DNA of 64,000 bases from Aurantiacibacter odishensis (lineage in GTDB: Bacteria > Pseudomonadota > Alphaproteobacteria > Sphingomonadales > Sphingomonadaceae), in NCBI RefSeq assembly GCF_003605195.1, contig NZ_QYOS01000017.1, positions 1-64,000 of the forward strand, given 5' to 3'. Made by a program: the position numbers and the translations under genes. Position 1 is the first letter of the stretch. Each line of letters opens with the position of its first letter. The notes below the pieces were generated by a model, which made no database searches, had not been told where the DNA came from, and saw only the letters and a list, made by a program, of their open reading frames with translations. Positions 8,393 through 16,974 of this stretch are shown here, piece after piece.

Positions 8393-9660
8393 CCGAACAG
8401 GCCGCGCAGCCAGTGGGCGAAGCGTGCGAAGATCGAACGTCGATCCCTGCTTTCTTCCTGAGCGGCTGCATCGGCGCGTTCCTGCAGCAGCTTGGCCCGC
8501 AGCGAATTGCTTTCGCCATCGGCCAGAGCCTGGAGGGTTCGGCCGCGCGGGTTGTGGGCATACATGAAGGCATAGCCGTCGACTGGTTCGTCTTCGATAT
8601 CGGTGTAGCTGCCGTCCTGTTCGCCCGTCTCGTCATGCGCGTACGTCGCGCTCGTGTCTTCTATTTCGGGCTCCAGGCCAAGAGGGGCATCCTCTTCCCA
8701 ATCGTCGTCGACTTCGTACTCGAGCGGCGATGGAGCCTGTGGTGTCTCGCCGCGAACCTGTGCGGGGAAAGGTTGCGGCTCTTCCCGGCGAACGTCTTTG
8801 GCTTCGAAGCGGAGCGGAATGGTGGGGAAATCGAGGAAAGGCTCCTCGCCAAAGGCGCTCGCCGGTTTTGACGTTTGCGCAAGTGAGCCGAGCATGGGTT
8901 CGGGCTCCGCAGACGAGTGCGCAGCCAGCTCAGGTTCCACCGCCTGAGGCTCGATTATCTCGGGCTCCGGGTCAGGCAACGGATTGACGGGGAAGGCACC
9001 GTATCGCGCGATCGGCCCAGTGTTCTGCGGCTCGACAGGTTCCGGTTCGTAAGAAATCGCTATGCTGGCCTCGGGCAAATCGGCTTCGTCCAGAGGCTCT
9101 TGCGATGCCGCGCGCGCATCCAGCGCGGCACGCTCGGCTTCTTCCTCGGCGGCGATTTCCTCTTCGGAGCGCAGCGGCAGACTCGGGAAGATGCGATGAT
9201 CGACATCGAGGTTTTCCAGCTGCCGGGCAATGAAATCGTCCTCGGACGCCTGCATCTCAGGGTCGAGTTCCTGATCCTCCCGCTCGCGTGCGGCCGTTAT
9301 GCGCAGCACTTCTTCGGCGCTGGGGATGGCGTCGTTGTCGTCGCCCGCTTCGGCATCGTCGCTTTCGCCCATATCCTCGGGCGCGGCTTCCTCGTCGTCG
9401 ATCGGGGCGAGGCCGAGCACCGCCTTGGGACGTTCAGGACGTTCCACCTGTTCGCCCAGCATCTCCGCGCTGGCTTCCTGGAACATCATGTGGGCCTTTT
9501 CCAGTTCCTCGGGATCGAGGACCAGGACGGGCTTTTTCTTGAATTTGCGGGGGCCGCCAAGGTTGGCGAGGCTGCCGAAGGCAGGGCCATCGTCACCCGC
9601 GCCTGGCGCAGGCATTACCGGTTGATCGGCACGCAAAGCGGAGCTTATCGCATTCCCCAT
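8389..9660 (-). CDS. Large acidic, mostly disordered protein with a basic amphipathic C-terminal tail
   Basis: A 423-aa protein I do not recognise. Most of it is extremely rich in Glu, Asp, Pro and Ala (for example EPEPVEPQ and PDPEPEIIEP), suggesting intrinsic disorder, with short helical islands (VLDPEELEKAHMMFQEAS near residue 45). The last 17 residues (RRSIFARFAHWLRGLFG) form a basic, aromatic amphipathic helix of the kind that binds a membrane surface. No signal peptide is seen. The ATG at 9660 is chosen, but a TTG at 9702 is also possible and neither has a clear Shine-Dalgarno. The GC skew and codon pattern are normal for the region, and the reverse frames look like shadows of it. Confidence 0.6.
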   Translation of the reverse strand: MGNAISSALRADQPVMPAPGAGDDGPAFGSLANLGGPRKFKKKPVLVLDPEELEKAHMMFQEASAEMLGEQVERPERPKAVLGLAPIDDEEAAPEDMGESDDAEAGDDNDAIPSAEEVLRITAAREREDQELDPEMQASEDDFIARQLENLDVDHRIFPSLPLRSEEEIAAEEEAERAALDARAASQEPLDEADLPEASIAISYEPEPVEPQNTGPIARYGAFPVNPLPDPEPEIIEPQAVEPELAAHSSAEPEPMLGSLAQTSKPASAFGEEPFLDFPTIPLRFEAKDVRREEPQPFPAQVRGETPQAPSPLEYEVDDDWEEDAPLGLEPEIEDTSATYAHDETGEQDGSYTDIEDEPVDGYAFMYAHNPRGRTLQALADGESNSLRAKLLQERADAAAQEESRDRRSIFARFAHWLRGLFG

Positions 9661-9737
9661 GAAAATCGTTTTGCGCCGGTTTGGTGCAAACGCCGTAAGC
9701 AAGCGTGGTTAACGCGGATTTACCTTCGCAGACGGCA

Positions 9738-11552
9738 TCAATCCTCGACCAGAGAGGCAAGGTCGAGCCAGCGCTCCTCGGCCTCGTCCTTTTCCGTGCG
9801 CGCCATTTCCAGCGACTTCGAGATACGCGCGAACTTGTCCGGGTCGCGGGCGTAGAGATCGGGATCGGCAAGCGCTGCTTCGCCCTTCGCGATCAGCGCT
9901 TCCAGTTCCTCGATGCGCGCCGGCAACTGCTCGTAATCGCGCTGGTCCTTGTAGCTCAGCTTGGCAGGGTCTTTTGGCGGCGGTGGAGGGGGCGGCGAGG
10001 GGGCAGCGTTGCTGTCGCTTGCCTTGCCGTCCTTCTTGCCCGGACGTTCCTTGCGCTTGGCCTGCCAGTCCTCGTAGCCGCCTGCGACGATATCCACCGT
10101 GCCGCTGCCGTCGAGGCCAAGCGTCACCGTGACCGTGCGATCGAGGAAGTCACGGTCGTGGCTGACGATCAGCACCGTGCCTTCGTAGTCGGCAATAACC
10201 TCCTGCAGCAGGTCGAGCGTTTCGAGGTCAAGGTCGTTCGTCGGCTCGTCCAGCACGAGGAGATTTGACGTGCGGGAGAATTCGCGGGCCAGGAGCAGGC
10301 GGGAGCGTTCTCCGCCCGAGAATGTGCCAATCTTCGCATCCACAAGCGAGGGATCGAAGAGGAAATCCTTGAGATAGGCCTGCACGTGCTTGCGATGCCC
10401 GCGCACGTCCAGCCAGTCGCCGCCCTCGGCCAGCACCTGCCGCACGGTCATGTCCGGCTTCAGCAGGGCGCGCTGTTGGTCGATCATGACGCCGGACAGG
10501 GTCTTGGCATGTGTCACGGTGCCGGTGTCAGGCGCGATTTCCCTCGTCAGCATCTTGAGCAGCGTGGTCTTGCCAGCACCATTCGCACCCACGATGCCGA
10601 TACGGTCGCCGCGCTGGATGCGCAGGGAAAACGGCTTAATGATCTCGCGCCCGTCGTAAGACTTGGAAATGTCTTCCGCCACGATGACGGACTTCGACTT
10701 GAAGTCGTCGTCGCTCGCCAGCTTCAGCTTGGCCGTGCCGCCGGGCGTTATCATGGCGGCGCGAGCGGCCCGCATTTCCCAGAGCTTTTCGAGGCGACCC
10801 ATGTTGCGCTTGCGCCGTGCGGTCACGCCGCGTTCAAGCCAGTGGGCCTCGATCTTCAGCTTCGCGTCCAGTTTTTCCGCCGCGCGGGCTTCCTCGGCAT
10901 AGACCTGCTCCTCCCACGCCTCGTAACCGCCAAATCCCACGTCCTTGCGGCGCAGGTTGCCCCGATCCAGCCAGAGCGTGGAGCGTGTGAGGCGTTTCAG
11001 GAACGTGCGGTCGTGGCTGATGACGATGAAGGCACCCTTGTATCGCGTCAGCCAGGCTTCCAGCCAGTCGATTGCGGCAAGGTCGAGGTGGTTGGTCGGC
11101 TCGTCCAGCAATAACAGGTCAGGTTGCAGGGCGAGGGCGCGGGCGATGGCCGCGCGGCGACGCTCGCCGCCGCTGGCACCCGCGGCGCCCGTCGTCATGT
11201 CGATACCGAGCTGGCCCGCGATCGACTCGACCTCATGCTCTGCCGGAGGACGGTCACCCGAAAGCGCGAAATCCATCAGCGTCTCGAACCCGGAGAAATC
11301 GGGCTCCTGCTCCAGCCAGACGATATTCGTGTGCGGCTTCACTTTGCGCAGGCCGCGGTCGGCCTCGATCTCGCCGGTGATTAGCTTGAGCAGCGTTGTC
11401 TTGCCCACGCCATTGCGGCCGATCAGCGCGAAGCGATCTCGCGGGCCGATATGAAGGTCCATGCCGGGGCCTTCAGCGGGGTCGCCGAACAGCCAGCGTC
11501 CGCCTTGTTGCAGGCCCAGTCCTTCCCAGCTCAAGATCGGTGGTTCTGCCAT
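9738..11552 (-). CDS. ABC-F family ATPase (Uup-like)
   Basis: Soluble tandem ATPase of the ABC-F type, 604 aa, without membrane segments; relatives act on ribosomes. Domain 1 has Walker A GRNGVGKTTLLK, signature SGGERRRAAIARAL and Walker B LLLLDEPTNHLDL. Domain 2 has GANGAGKTTLLK, SGGERSRLLLAREF and LLVLDEPTNDLDL. After domain 2 come a proline-rich linker and a C-terminal coiled coil (about 530-604), which is the Uup arrangement. The ATG at 11552 places ILSWEGLGLQ at the N-terminus as in homologues; a TTG upstream is less likely. Confidence 0.9.
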   Translation of the reverse strand: MAEPPILSWEGLGLQQGGRWLFGDPAEGPGMDLHIGPRDRFALIGRNGVGKTTLLKLITGEIEADRGLRKVKPHTNIVWLEQEPDFSGFETLMDFALSGDRPPAEHEVESIAGQLGIDMTTGAAGASGGERRRAAIARALALQPDLLLLDEPTNHLDLAAIDWLEAWLTRYKGAFIVISHDRTFLKRLTRSTLWLDRGNLRRKDVGFGGYEAWEEQVYAEEARAAEKLDAKLKIEAHWLERGVTARRKRNMGRLEKLWEMRAARAAMITPGGTAKLKLASDDDFKSKSVIVAEDISKSYDGREIIKPFSLRIQRGDRIGIVGANGAGKTTLLKMLTREIAPDTGTVTHAKTLSGVMIDQQRALLKPDMTVRQVLAEGGDWLDVRGHRKHVQAYLKDFLFDPSLVDAKIGTFSGGERSRLLLAREFSRTSNLLVLDEPTNDLDLETLDLLQEVIADYEGTVLIVSHDRDFLDRTVTVTLGLDGSGTVDIVAGGYEDWQAKRKERPGKKDGKASDSNAAPSPPPPPPPKDPAKLSYKDQRDYEQLPARIEELEALIAKGEAALADPDLYARDPDKFARISKSLEMARTEKDEAEERWLDLASLVED

Positions 11553-11676
11553 GGTGGACGCGCAGGTAGGGGCGATGTGGGCGACTGGCAAGCTGAAGGA
11601 AGGGGAACGGCCCCGTTCAGCCCGGCGTTATGCTGTCTGACGCAGATAACACGCCTGTTTCATTAGGAGCTTTTCG

Positions 11677-12384
11677 ATGATCCGTCCCATTCTTCCCATT
11701 GCTGCCGTCGCCGCCCTGGCCAGTCCCGCCGCCGCCGAAGTGGCCATCGAATCGAGCGGCCCAGTCATCCAGCTTTCCGTCAGCGAGAGCGTGGCGGTCG
11801 ATCCCGACATCGCCAACCTTAGTGCGGGCGTGACGACGGTCGCGCCGACGGCTGTCGAGGCGATGCGCCAGAACGCGCGGCAGATGAATGCGGTGGTCGA
11901 CCGGATCGAGGCGCTGGGTATCGACGAGGACGATATCCAGACAAGCGGCGTCAATCTGAACGCGGAATACGATTACAACCAGCAAACGCGCGAGCAGGAG
12001 TTTCGCGGCTACCGGGTGATGAACCGGGTGAACATCGTTTTGCGCGACATCCAGCGTACGGGCGAGGTGCTGGATGCCCTCGTGGCGGCAGGCGCGACCG
12101 ACCTTGGCGGTATCGGCTGGGCAGTGGACGATCCCGCTCCTGCCGTCGAACAGGCGCGACAGGCAGCTTTCGCGACGGCGCGCCAGCGGGCGCAGAACTA
12201 CGCACGGCTTTCCGGATTTTCCGACATCCGCCTGCTCGAGATAAGCGAGAGCGTCACCAGTCGCCCGATGCCGATGATGCGCCAGATGGCGACGGCCGAC
12301 GTTGCCGAGCAATCCACTCCCGTGCGACCCGGCCAGATCGATGCCGGCATCACGGTAAACTTCAGCTTTGAGATGGTGCAGTAA
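11677..12384 (+). CDS. SIMPL domain (DUF541/YggE-like) periplasmic protein
   Basis: A 235-aa protein with an N-terminal signal peptide (MIRPILPIAAVAALASPAAA, cleavage near residue 20). It is followed by a SIMPL-type domain: an N-terminal strand with VDPDIANLSAGV, a helix EAMRQNARQMNAVVDRIEALGI, and DIQTSGVNLNAEY, motifs typical of YggE relatives. YggE has been linked to oxidative stress tolerance in E. coli; the molecular role is unknown. It is likely transcribed alone, divergent from the ABC-F gene. Confidence 0.85.
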   Translation: MIRPILPIAAVAALASPAAAEVAIESSGPVIQLSVSESVAVDPDIANLSAGVTTVAPTAVEAMRQNARQMNAVVDRIEALGIDEDDIQTSGVNLNAEYDYNQQTREQEFRGYRVMNRVNIVLRDIQRTGEVLDALVAAGATDLGGIGWAVDDPAPAVEQARQAAFATARQRAQNYARLSGFSDIRLLEISESVTSRPMPMMRQMATADVAEQSTPVRPGQIDAGITVNFSFEMVQ

Positions 12385-12468
12385 CGCGAAAGCAACACCT
12401 TGCTGAACGCGGGGCCCTGGCAACATTCACACCTTGTTCAATGCCCCGCGTTTATGCACATTCGCACC

Positions 12469-12777
12469 ATGAAGACGATATCCGCCTTTATTGCCGCAGC
12501 AGCGCTGGCCGCCTCCATTGGCGCGGTGCCCGTACAGGCTCAGCAGGGCCGCGGGGACCAGCAGAGCGCGCGTGCGGAAATGCAGGCGGGCCGCATCCTG
12601 CCCATACGCGATATCGAGCGTCGCATCATACCCCGCATGGAGCAGGGCGACGAGTACATCGGCTTCGAATACGACCCGACGGCGCAGGCCTATCGCCTGA
12701 AGTTCATTCGCAACGGACGGATGATCTGGGTCGATGTCGACGCGCAGACCGCGCGTATCCTGCGCGTATCGCGCTGA
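12469..12777 (+). CDS. Small exported PepSY-like protein
   Basis: Protein of 102 aa with a signal peptide (MKTISAFIAAAALAASIGA then VQAQ). The mature part has a PepSY-like pattern: an amphipathic helix DIERRIIPRMEQGDEYIG followed by two strands AYRLKFIRNGRMIWVDVDAQT and a final ARILRVSR. PepSY-like small proteins often sit beside PhoP/PhoQ-type systems, as here, suggesting a periplasmic modulator; this is inference. ATG at 12454 would add five residues and is possible. Confidence 0.7.
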   Translation: MKTISAFIAAAALAASIGAVPVQAQQGRGDQQSARAEMQAGRILPIRDIERRIIPRMEQGDEYIGFEYDPTAQAYRLKFIRNGRMIWVDVDAQTARILRVSR

Positions 12778-12817
12778 ACCTCTCCACAATTTGGCTCGCG
12801 GGAAACCAGCCCCTTGC

Positions 12818-12847
12818 TTGACGCGTTCATGACAAGCGCCCACTTAT
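12818..12847 (+). promoter_or_regulatory. Possible promoter of the PhoP-like response regulator
   Basis: TTGACG (12818-12823) followed after 18 bases by ACTTAT (12842-12847), 31 bp upstream of the ATG at 12879. The -35 element is near consensus; the -10 is only a 3/6 match. A short CGCCC/GGGCG hairpin (12837-12853) overlaps the predicted start region. Confidence 0.4.
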
Positions 12848-12878
12848 CGGGCGTTATTGCACGGGAGAAGACAGCCAG

Positions 12879-13556
12879 ATGCGCATCCTGATCGTCGAGG
12901 ACGAGCCGACACTCGGCCAGCAGCTTAAATCGACGCTGGAACAGAACGGTTATGCGGTGGATCTTTCCACCGATGGCGAGGACGGCCACTTTCTCGGCAG
13001 CACCGAGGATTACGATGCCGCCGTGCTCGATCTCGGCCTGCCGGAGATCGACGGGCTGACCGTGCTCGGCATGTGGCGCAAGGAAGGCCGCAATTTCCCC
13101 GTGCTGGTGTTGACCGCGCGTGACAGCTGGTCAGACAAGGTCGCCGGTCTGGATGCCGGGGCTGATGATTACCTCGCCAAGCCGTTCCAGACCGAGGAAC
13201 TGATCGCTCGTCTGCGCGCGCTGATCCGCCGTGCATCGGGCAATGCCTCGTCCGAACTGACCGCTGGCGATGTGCGCCTCGATACCCGTTCCGGCCGCGT
13301 CACCCTGGCGGGCGAGCCGGTGAAGCTGACGGCGCAGGAATACAAACTGCTGAGCTACCTCATGCACCACAAGGGCAAGGTGGTCAGCCGCACCGAATTG
13401 ATCGAGCATATCTACGACCAGGATTTTGACCGGGATTCCAACACGATCGAAGTCTTCGTCACCCGCATCCGCAAGAAGCTCGGCGCAGACGTAATCACGA
13501 CAATCCGTGGCCTCGGTTACAGCCTCGACGACCCCGACGATCCCGCCCGAGAGTAG
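12879..13556 (+). CDS. OmpR/PhoP-family response regulator
   Basis: Two-component transcription regulator, 225 aa. The receiver domain (1-115) has the acidic pair VEDEP, phosphoacceptor D51 (AAVLDLGLPEIDG), T79 (VLVLTARD) and K101 (DYLAKPF). The C-terminal winged helix (about 125-220) shows LTAQEYKLLSYLMHH and VFVTRIRKKLG with TIRGLGYSL, the OmpR/PhoB recognition-helix region. The downstream kinase gene overlaps its end, so they form one operon. The kinase type suggests a PhoP-like assignment, but the signal is unknown. Confidence 0.92.
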   Translation: MRILIVEDEPTLGQQLKSTLEQNGYAVDLSTDGEDGHFLGSTEDYDAAVLDLGLPEIDGLTVLGMWRKEGRNFPVLVLTARDSWSDKVAGLDAGADDYLAKPFQTEELIARLRALIRRASGNASSELTAGDVRLDTRSGRVTLAGEPVKLTAQEYKLLSYLMHHKGKVVSRTELIEHIYDQDFDRDSNTIEVFVTRIRKKLGADVITTIRGLGYSLDDPDDPARE

Positions 13557-14967
13557 CACCTCGCCAGCGGCTGACCCGGCGACGCAGAAGAAGAGTGGCA
13601 ACACCGCCGCTCCCCTAGCGCCGCGCCATACAGGCAGCCTTGCGCGGCGCATGATGCTGATCGCGGCGGGCTGGATTTTCGCCCTGCTATTGCTTGGTGG
13701 GCTCGCGCTGGACAGGGCGCTCACCAACCTTGTCTCGAGCCAGTTCGACGATCAGCTTTCCATCGCCCTCAACGCGATGGCGCTCTCGGCAGAGCTGGAC
13801 CCGTTCGGGGAAGTGCGCTTCAACCGCATACTTGGCGACCAGCGCTTTCTGGAGCCGAATTCCGGCTATTACTGGCAGATCAACGGGGAGGGGGTGGAGC
13901 CGCTGCCGTCTCGCTCCCTGTGGGACGAGCGGCTGGATATCCGCGAGGATGCGCAGGCTCTGGAAACCATCTTCTATGATTCACAGCAGCCCGAACTCGG
14001 CTCCCTGCGGCTTGCGCAGCGCACGGTGATCTTGCCAGACAGCGACGTGGAATGGCAGTTCGTCGTTGCGGGAAGCCGCGAGGAACTGGATGCGCAGATC
14101 GCCGACATTCGCTCCATCGTGGCCTGGTCTTTTGCCGTGCTGGGCATTGGCCTGTTCCTGATGGCCATGGCGCAGATCTGGTACGGCCTTGGGCCGCTGC
14201 GCCGCGTGCGCAAGGCGATTGCGCGTATTCGCTCTTCGGGCAGCAATCGAGTGACTGACCCGCTGCCGCTGGAAGTGCAACCGATGGTGGACGAATTGAA
14301 CGCGCTGCTGGAACACTCCGAACTCCAGGCGGAGGAAGCCCGGCGACACGCGGGCAATCTCGCTCATGCGCTGAAAACACCGCTCACCGTCGTCACCAAT
14401 GCCGCGAGCGCCGATGCGCCCGATCTGGGCGAAACCGTGCTGCGGGAGGCGGCCACGATGCGCCGTCAGGTAGATCACCACCTCGCCCGCGCCCGCGCAG
14501 TTGGCAGGCGGGCCGTAGGCCTCAGCCGCGCAAACGTCATGGACAGCGCCGTCGCGGTGGAACGCGCGGTTGCTCGCCTCTATCCGGATGTGCGCTTCGA
14601 TATCGACGGCAACGGCGCGGCTCACGTGGCGGTAGAGAAGCAGGACCTTGAGGAGTTGCTCGGCAACCTGATCGAGAACGCGGCGAAATACGGCGGAGGT
14701 AGTGTCTTTGTCACCGTCGACGCCGAACCGGAAGCGGAACAGTGCGCCGTGCTGATCGAGGACGACGGCATGGGCATTCCGGAAGAAAAACGCATCGAGA
14801 TTTTCGGGCGCGGGGCGCGGCTCGATACGGAGAAGCCCGGCACTGGCCTGGGTCTCGCAATCGTGCGCGACGTGGCCGAAATCTATGGCGGCAGCGTCCA
14901 GCTTGGCGAGAGCGAAGACCTGGGCGGCCTACTCATTGCCCTCAGGCTGCCGCGCAACAGCGAATAG
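13507..14967 (+). CDS. PhoQ-type sensor histidine kinase
   Basis: Membrane sensor kinase of 486 aa. Two transmembrane helices (about 48-70 and 205-225) flank a periplasmic sensor of roughly 135 residues. A HAMP-like linker (LGPLRRVRKAIARIRSG-type) follows, then the H-box NLAHALKTPLTVV with H287, a PhoQ-like form. The N-box is LLGNLIENAAKYGG, and G boxes are DDGMGIPEEK and GTGLGLAIVRD. The GTG at 13507 overlaps the regulator gene by 50 bp; the next in-frame ATG (13654 area, RRMM) would shorten the cytoplasmic tail without losing TM1, so the start is uncertain. It is convergent with the LovR-like gene. Confidence 0.9.
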   Translation: MASVTASTTPTIPPESSTSPAADPATQKKSGNTAAPLAPRHTGSLARRMMLIAAGWIFALLLLGGLALDRALTNLVSSQFDDQLSIALNAMALSAELDPFGEVRFNRILGDQRFLEPNSGYYWQINGEGVEPLPSRSLWDERLDIREDAQALETIFYDSQQPELGSLRLAQRTVILPDSDVEWQFVVAGSREELDAQIADIRSIVAWSFAVLGIGLFLMAMAQIWYGLGPLRRVRKAIARIRSSGSNRVTDPLPLEVQPMVDELNALLEHSELQAEEARRHAGNLAHALKTPLTVVTNAASADAPDLGETVLREAATMRRQVDHHLARARAVGRRAVGLSRANVMDSAVAVERAVARLYPDVRFDIDGNGAAHVAVEKQDLEELLGNLIENAAKYGGGSVFVTVDAEPEAEQCAVLIEDDGMGIPEEKRIEIFGRGARLDTEKPGTGLGLAIVRDVAEIYGGSVQLGESEDLGGLLIALRLPRNSE

Positions 14968-14988
14968 CTTCGCCGATGGTATAAGGCG

Positions 14989-15357
14989 TTACGCCGAGGT
15001 GGTTTCCTTCAGAATGCCGAGTGCGGTTTCGATAACCACGTCGCTGTCTGCCGGCTTCGGCAAGTGCTTCGCGCCGAGGTTGCGCACGGTTTCGTCGGCG
15101 CGATTCAGATCGCCGGAATGCAGGAGATAGGGAATACCGCGTTGATCGAGTTCCTCAGCAACGGGGACACAATTCTCGCGACCCTTCAGCGTCACATCGA
15201 GCACCGCGACATCGATGTCGGCCTCCTTCAGATGCTTCATCGCGGCATCGACGCCAGACGCGCAGTAGGCGCGGCAGCCCTTGTCCTCTGCGGCGAACTC
15301 AAGATCCATAAGGATTAGCGGTTCGTCCTCCAGCAAGAGGATTGAGTGTTCCGGCAT
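14989..15357 (-). CDS. lovR: Single-domain response regulator (LovR-like)
   Basis: Stand-alone receiver of 122 aa without output domain. Visible sites: acidic pocket LLLEDEPLI (E10, D11), phosphoacceptor D54 (VAVLDVTLKG), S81 (LLHSGDL) and K101 (LPKP). It starts 31 bp downstream of the LOV histidine kinase gene on the same strand and is almost certainly its phosphorylation partner. This arrangement is known for LOV-HWE kinases in Erythrobacter litoralis, and for lovK-lovR in Caulobacter, where the pair feeds into the general stress response. The name is by analogy. Confidence 0.8.
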   Translation of the reverse strand: MPEHSILLLEDEPLILMDLEFAAEDKGCRAYCASGVDAAMKHLKEADIDVAVLDVTLKGRENCVPVAEELDQRGIPYLLHSGDLNRADETVRNLGAKHLPKPADSDVVIETALGILKETTSA

Positions 15358-15388
15358 ATTATTGTTTTCCTTGTAAATTATGCTGCGA

Positions 15389-16489
15389 CTACTTGGCGGC
15401 GAACCGGATCGTCACTTCAAGCCCGTCAGGTCTCCATTCGCGCGTAATGGTGCCTTCGGCGTGCTTGATCAGCCTGTCGATGATGGCATTGCCGGAGCCC
15501 GAGTCCGCCGACGGGTGCGAGGCATCGGGACCGCCGCTTTCGGACCAGGTCACGACGAGGTCACGATCGTCGGGCCCTTCAGCCTGCCAGGCAACCTTCA
15601 CGATGCCGTCATCGGTCGACCATGCACCGTGCTTCTCCGCATTGGCGGCCAGTTCGTGCAGGGTGACGCCGACGCCGGAAACGACGTTGAAAGGCACCTT
15701 CAGGCCATTGCCCTGAAGTTGCAGGCGGCCCGTTCCCAGGTCGTATGGCTCGAGGATGGCGCGAATGGCATTGCCGATCTCGATATCGCCCGAAGAAGCC
15801 TCGTCCAGCGTGGTTTCGTAGGCACGGCCCAGCGCCTGCACCCGGTGGTTGATCTCGCGCGCCTCGTCCTCGACGCCGCGCATCCTGCCGGTGATATTCA
15901 CGATGCCGGAAATGACAGCGAACATGTTCTTCATCCGGTGCGAGAGTTCGCGCGCCATTTCCTTGGCATACAGCTCTTCCGCGCGGGCAGCGCGCACGTC
16001 GGACACGTCCCACTGGCTGCCGAAGAAATAAATGAGTTCGCCCCTCTGGTTGTAGATTGGCCCGATGTGCAGCGCGTTCCAGAACGTCTCGCCATTCTTG
16101 CGATAGTTCAACAGCTCGACGACGGTAACGTCCTCGGTTTCCAGCGCCCGCCGAATCTTAGCAACCTCGTTGGGATCGGTGTCCGGCCCTTGCAGGAAGC
16201 GACAATTGCGCCCGACGATCTCGTCCTGATCGTAGCCAGTCAGTTCGCGAAATGCGCGGTTGGCGAAGACGATGGGCATATCCGGCGCATGCGGATCGGA
16301 CAGGCAGATTGCCATGCGCGTCTGCGCCATCGCCTGCTCGAAAAGCACGCCCGATGCACCGACGAATTCGTTGTCGGGATTGGCCTTGCGAAACTCGTCG
16401 GGACTCCGGTCGTAATCAGGCCGGGTATCGTATGCCTGCGACGAACCCGACGACGGCTTCTCGATCTTAGGTGTAACTGGCTTGTCCAT
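15389..16489 (-). CDS. Blue-light LOV-domain sensor histidine kinase, HWE/HisKA_2 type (EL368-like)
   Basis: Soluble photoreceptor kinase, 366 aa from the ATG at 16489 (a TTG 12 bases upstream is in frame). The LOV core (about 50-165) has GRNCRFLQG with the flavin-adduct cysteine C96, NYRKNGETFWNAL, and YFFGSQWDVS with the signalling glutamine Q159. A helix leads to the H-box ELSHRMKNMFAVI (H184). The ATPase domain has the HWE-type N-box LHELAANAEKHGAWS and VTWSESGGP. FMN binding, light-driven Cys adduct formation and kinase activation are known for this family. Length and architecture match the Erythrobacter LOV-HKs of roughly 346-368 aa. It is co-transcribed with the receiver gene. Confidence 0.92.
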   Translation of the reverse strand: MDKPVTPKIEKPSSGSSQAYDTRPDYDRSPDEFRKANPDNEFVGASGVLFEQAMAQTRMAICLSDPHAPDMPIVFANRAFRELTGYDQDEIVGRNCRFLQGPDTDPNEVAKIRRALETEDVTVVELLNYRKNGETFWNALHIGPIYNQRGELIYFFGSQWDVSDVRAARAEELYAKEMARELSHRMKNMFAVISGIVNITGRMRGVEDEAREINHRVQALGRAYETTLDEASSGDIEIGNAIRAILEPYDLGTGRLQLQGNGLKVPFNVVSGVGVTLHELAANAEKHGAWSTDDGIVKVAWQAEGPDDRDLVVTWSESGGPDASHPSADSGSGNAIIDRLIKHAEGTITREWRPDGLEVTIRFAAK

Positions 16490-16499
16490 TGGACAACTC

Positions 16500-16525
16500 A
16501 ACTCTCAAGGTCAGTATCCGGTTCC
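16500..16525 (-). promoter_or_regulatory. Candidate EcfG-type (general stress sigma) promoter for the LOV kinase
   Basis: On the minus strand GGAAC (16525-16521) is followed after 17 bases by AGTT (16503-16500), close to the GGAAC-N16/17-cGTT consensus of alphaproteobacterial EcfG promoters. The predicted transcript would begin only a few bases before the ATG at 16489. The -10 matches three of four positions, so this is tentative. Confidence 0.35.
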
Positions 16526-16565
16526 GGCACAATCTTTCAGTGCCTTAACCTGTCACAACGAGGGC

Positions 16566-16910
16566 TTACCCGCCGCGGGCAATCTCGTGGTGGCGGATCA
16601 CCTCGTCGATCACGAAGCGGATGAATTTCTCGCTGAATTCAGGGTCCAGATCGGCCTCCACGGCCAATTTGCGCAAGCGTTCGATCTGGCGCGCTTCCCG
16701 GTTGGGATCGGCGGGCGGAAGCTGCGTTTTCGCCTTGTACTCGCCCACGGCCTGCGTGATCCGAAACCGTTCGGCCAGCATGTGGATCAGCGCGGCATCG
16801 ATATTGTCGATGCTTTTGCGAAAACCGGTCAGGGTCGGGTCGGGAGCATGGTCGCTTGGGCTATCGGTCATGGCAGTCGAGGGTTCGGGCTGGGGCGATT
16901 GACGGGACAT
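16566..16910 (-). CDS. Chorismate mutase (AroQ type)
   Basis: Converts chorismate to prephenate for phenylalanine and tyrosine synthesis; cytoplasmic, 114 aa. The AroQ helical fold is visible: LTGFRKSIDNIDAALIHMLAERF (helix 1 with the active-site arginine and DxxL pattern), ITQAVGEYKAK, DPNREARQIERLRKLA, and a final helix FIRFVIDEVIRHHEIA. ATG at 16910 is preferred over 16871 because AAGGGG lies about seven bases upstream. It is divergent from the polyprenyl synthase gene, with 64 bp between the starts. Confidence 0.9.
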   Translation of the reverse strand: MSRQSPQPEPSTAMTDSPSDHAPDPTLTGFRKSIDNIDAALIHMLAERFRITQAVGEYKAKTQLPPADPNREARQIERLRKLAVEADLDPEFSEKFIRFVIDEVIRHHEIARGG

Positions 16911-16974
16911 GACTACCCCTTGCGGGAGAAATGCGCGCTTGCCAACACCCCTGTGCATCCCCATGGAGGGCCGC

